Assembly: GCA_001936135.1 (NCBI GenBank) | Contig: CP012816.1 | Coordinates: 3,655,501-3,719,500 of the forward strand | Length of the DNA stretch: 64,000 bases | Reading direction: 5' to 3' | Origin: Saccharomycopsis fibuligera x Saccharomycopsis cf. fibuligera | Taxonomy: Eukaryota; Ascomycota; Saccharomycetes; Ascoideales; Saccharomycopsidaceae | Part shown: in pieces, positions 63,304 to 64,000 of the stretch | How the letters are laid out: every line of letters begins with the position of its first letter | Position numbering within the stretch: the first letter of the stretch is position 1 | The notes under the pieces: model-generated | The model's input: only the letters and a program-made list of their open reading frames with translations | Told to the model about the DNA's origin: nothing | Database searches by the model: none | Program-made: the position numbers and the translations under genes

Positions 63304-63352
<49 letters not shown>

Positions 63353-63476
63353 CTATGCAACTATATTTGGCAATTATTGACCGCTTATGCTTAAAATAAT
63401 TATTCAGTAACACACACACAATCAGTCAATTGACAATATTCCAACAATAATTAGTAACTAGTTGCCATCGTTAAAA
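63064..63476. promoter_or_regulatory. Divergent promoter region, BNA6 / LOT5-like
   Basis: 413 bp. An AAAAT pentanucleotide array (about 63078-63109) sits directly upstream of the BNA6 ATG. A 39-nt poly-T run (63306-63344) lies nearer the LOT5-like gene. Confidence 0.6.
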
Positions 63477-64000
63477 ATGCCAATACTGTTTGTCAATGTC
63501 AAACCTTCCATTGAAAATGTTGATCCGTTTCGTAAATATCAACAGTCCACGCCCTCCACTTTTTCACTCCAAGAGAACCCCATTCTTTATGGCGGTGGCC
63601 GAAACTGGAAATTCACAATCCTAAACAATAGCGGTAGCAATAACGATAATAATAGTACCCGACCACAGCAGCTCTCGGTGCTGCTGCTTCAGAAGCAACT
63701 AGCCGAAAAAGGAATTTCTATCCCTGAGGCTGGTCTCATAGTTGATGTTTTTGTACTTAATAGCTGTCTTATTCTTTGGCTCAATGCTGCAGATTTTGGA
63801 ATCGAACTACTGTATCAACAAGTGATACTACATGCGTTGCATAAAAATAAAGCTAACAGATCGCTATTATATTTGCAATTGAAAGATGATGATGAGGAAG
63901 AATTGATTGAAGCGGAGTTGATTCCTGTGCTTTCAACGAATACGAAGACATCAATATTATCAACTGACAATACTTTATCAACACCAGAAGCAACATCGAA
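63477..64000 (+). CDS. LOT5: Lot5/pICln-like protein (3' partial)
   Basis: Open from the ATG at 63477 to the window edge (174 codons visible). The start reads MPILFVNVKPSIENVDPFRK. NPILYGGGRNWKFTI, GLIVDVFVLNSCLILWLNAA and DFGIELLYQQVILHALH follow. These fit the PH-like fold of the pICln/Lot5 (cell-volume regulation) family, where a C-x-L-x-W strand followed by Y-x-x-I-x-L-H-A is typical. Lot5 was found as a low-temperature-responsive gene in yeast; its molecular role is unclear. Asn/Ser inserts are present. Assignment at family level is fair; the 3' part is outside the window. Confidence 0.65.
   Translation, partial: MPILFVNVKPSIENVDPFRKYQQSTPSTFSLQENPILYGGGRNWKFTILNNSGSNNDNNSTRPQQLSVLLLQKQLAEKGISIPEAGLIVDVFVLNSCLILWLNAADFGIELLYQQVILHALHKNKANRSLLYLQLKDDDEEELIEAELIPVLSTNTKTSILSTDNTLSTPEATS

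Noticed and set aside
1-64000. Mobile elements, LTRs, rRNA, CRISPR arrays
   Set aside because: No reverse transcriptase, integrase, transposase, paired long terminal repeats or rRNA motifs seen on either strand. CRISPR arrays are not expected in a yeast nuclear genome and none are present.

Overview
This window is nuclear DNA of a budding yeast. The evidence is dense, mostly intron-poor protein genes, short introns with GTAAGT/GTATGT donors and CTAAC branch points, and orthologues of many Saccharomyces genes. Long Asn/Gln/Ser runs, scarce CTG codons in conserved protein cores and long intergenic poly(dA:dT) tracts fit the CTG-Ser clade (Candida/Lodderomyces type). That placement is an inference; the window does not prove it. 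I found no transposon, LTR element, CRISPR array, rRNA or convincing tRNA gene.

Layout. 0-28 kb is a housekeeping block: ELP3 (5' end cut off), calcineurin A, TSR2, ECM30/HID1, a small Asn/Ser-rich unknown, a spliced roadblock-fold gene (EGO3/LAMTOR2-like), ARP6, spliced LRO1, ERG2, a TBC RabGAP, spliced URA6 with a long N-terminal extension, a previously hidden two-exon coiled-coil gene, a spliced alkyltransferase-like (ATL) gene, and a large ankyrin/RCC1/BTB protein. 28-38.8 kb is an accessory-looking island. It holds two paralogous secreted NTF2-like/Cys-rich proteins either side of a Vht1-type transporter. All three lie on the minus strand behind unusually long (1.2-2.6 kb) upstream regions that contain STRE-like boxes and inverted repeats. 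38.8-54.6 kb holds the alpha-arrestin ROD1, FMP30, a Kex1-like carboxypeptidase whose catalytic Ser is Gly, AP-1 beta-adaptin APL2, RNH70/REX1, and a second, catalytically intact secreted carboxypeptidase. 55.5-64 kb holds RTT102 (with a polyQ and acidic expansion), three-exon SHB17, YRB1, HAP2, BNA6 and the 5' part of a LOT5/pICln-like gene.

Functional threads. Most neighbours are not functionally linked. Chromatin or transcription genes (ELP3, ARP6, RTT102, HAP2), membrane-traffic genes (ECM30, TBC GAP, ROD1, APL2) and lipid genes (LRO1, ERG2, FMP30) are simply interspersed. The parts most worth attention are the secreted-protein/transporter island, the pseudo-carboxypeptidase and its active local paralogue, two small spliced genes that ORF scans miss, a membrane-anchored form of UMP kinase, a canonical sterol-response element upstream of ERG2, and a 29-nt near-perfect palindrome in the SHB17 3' region.
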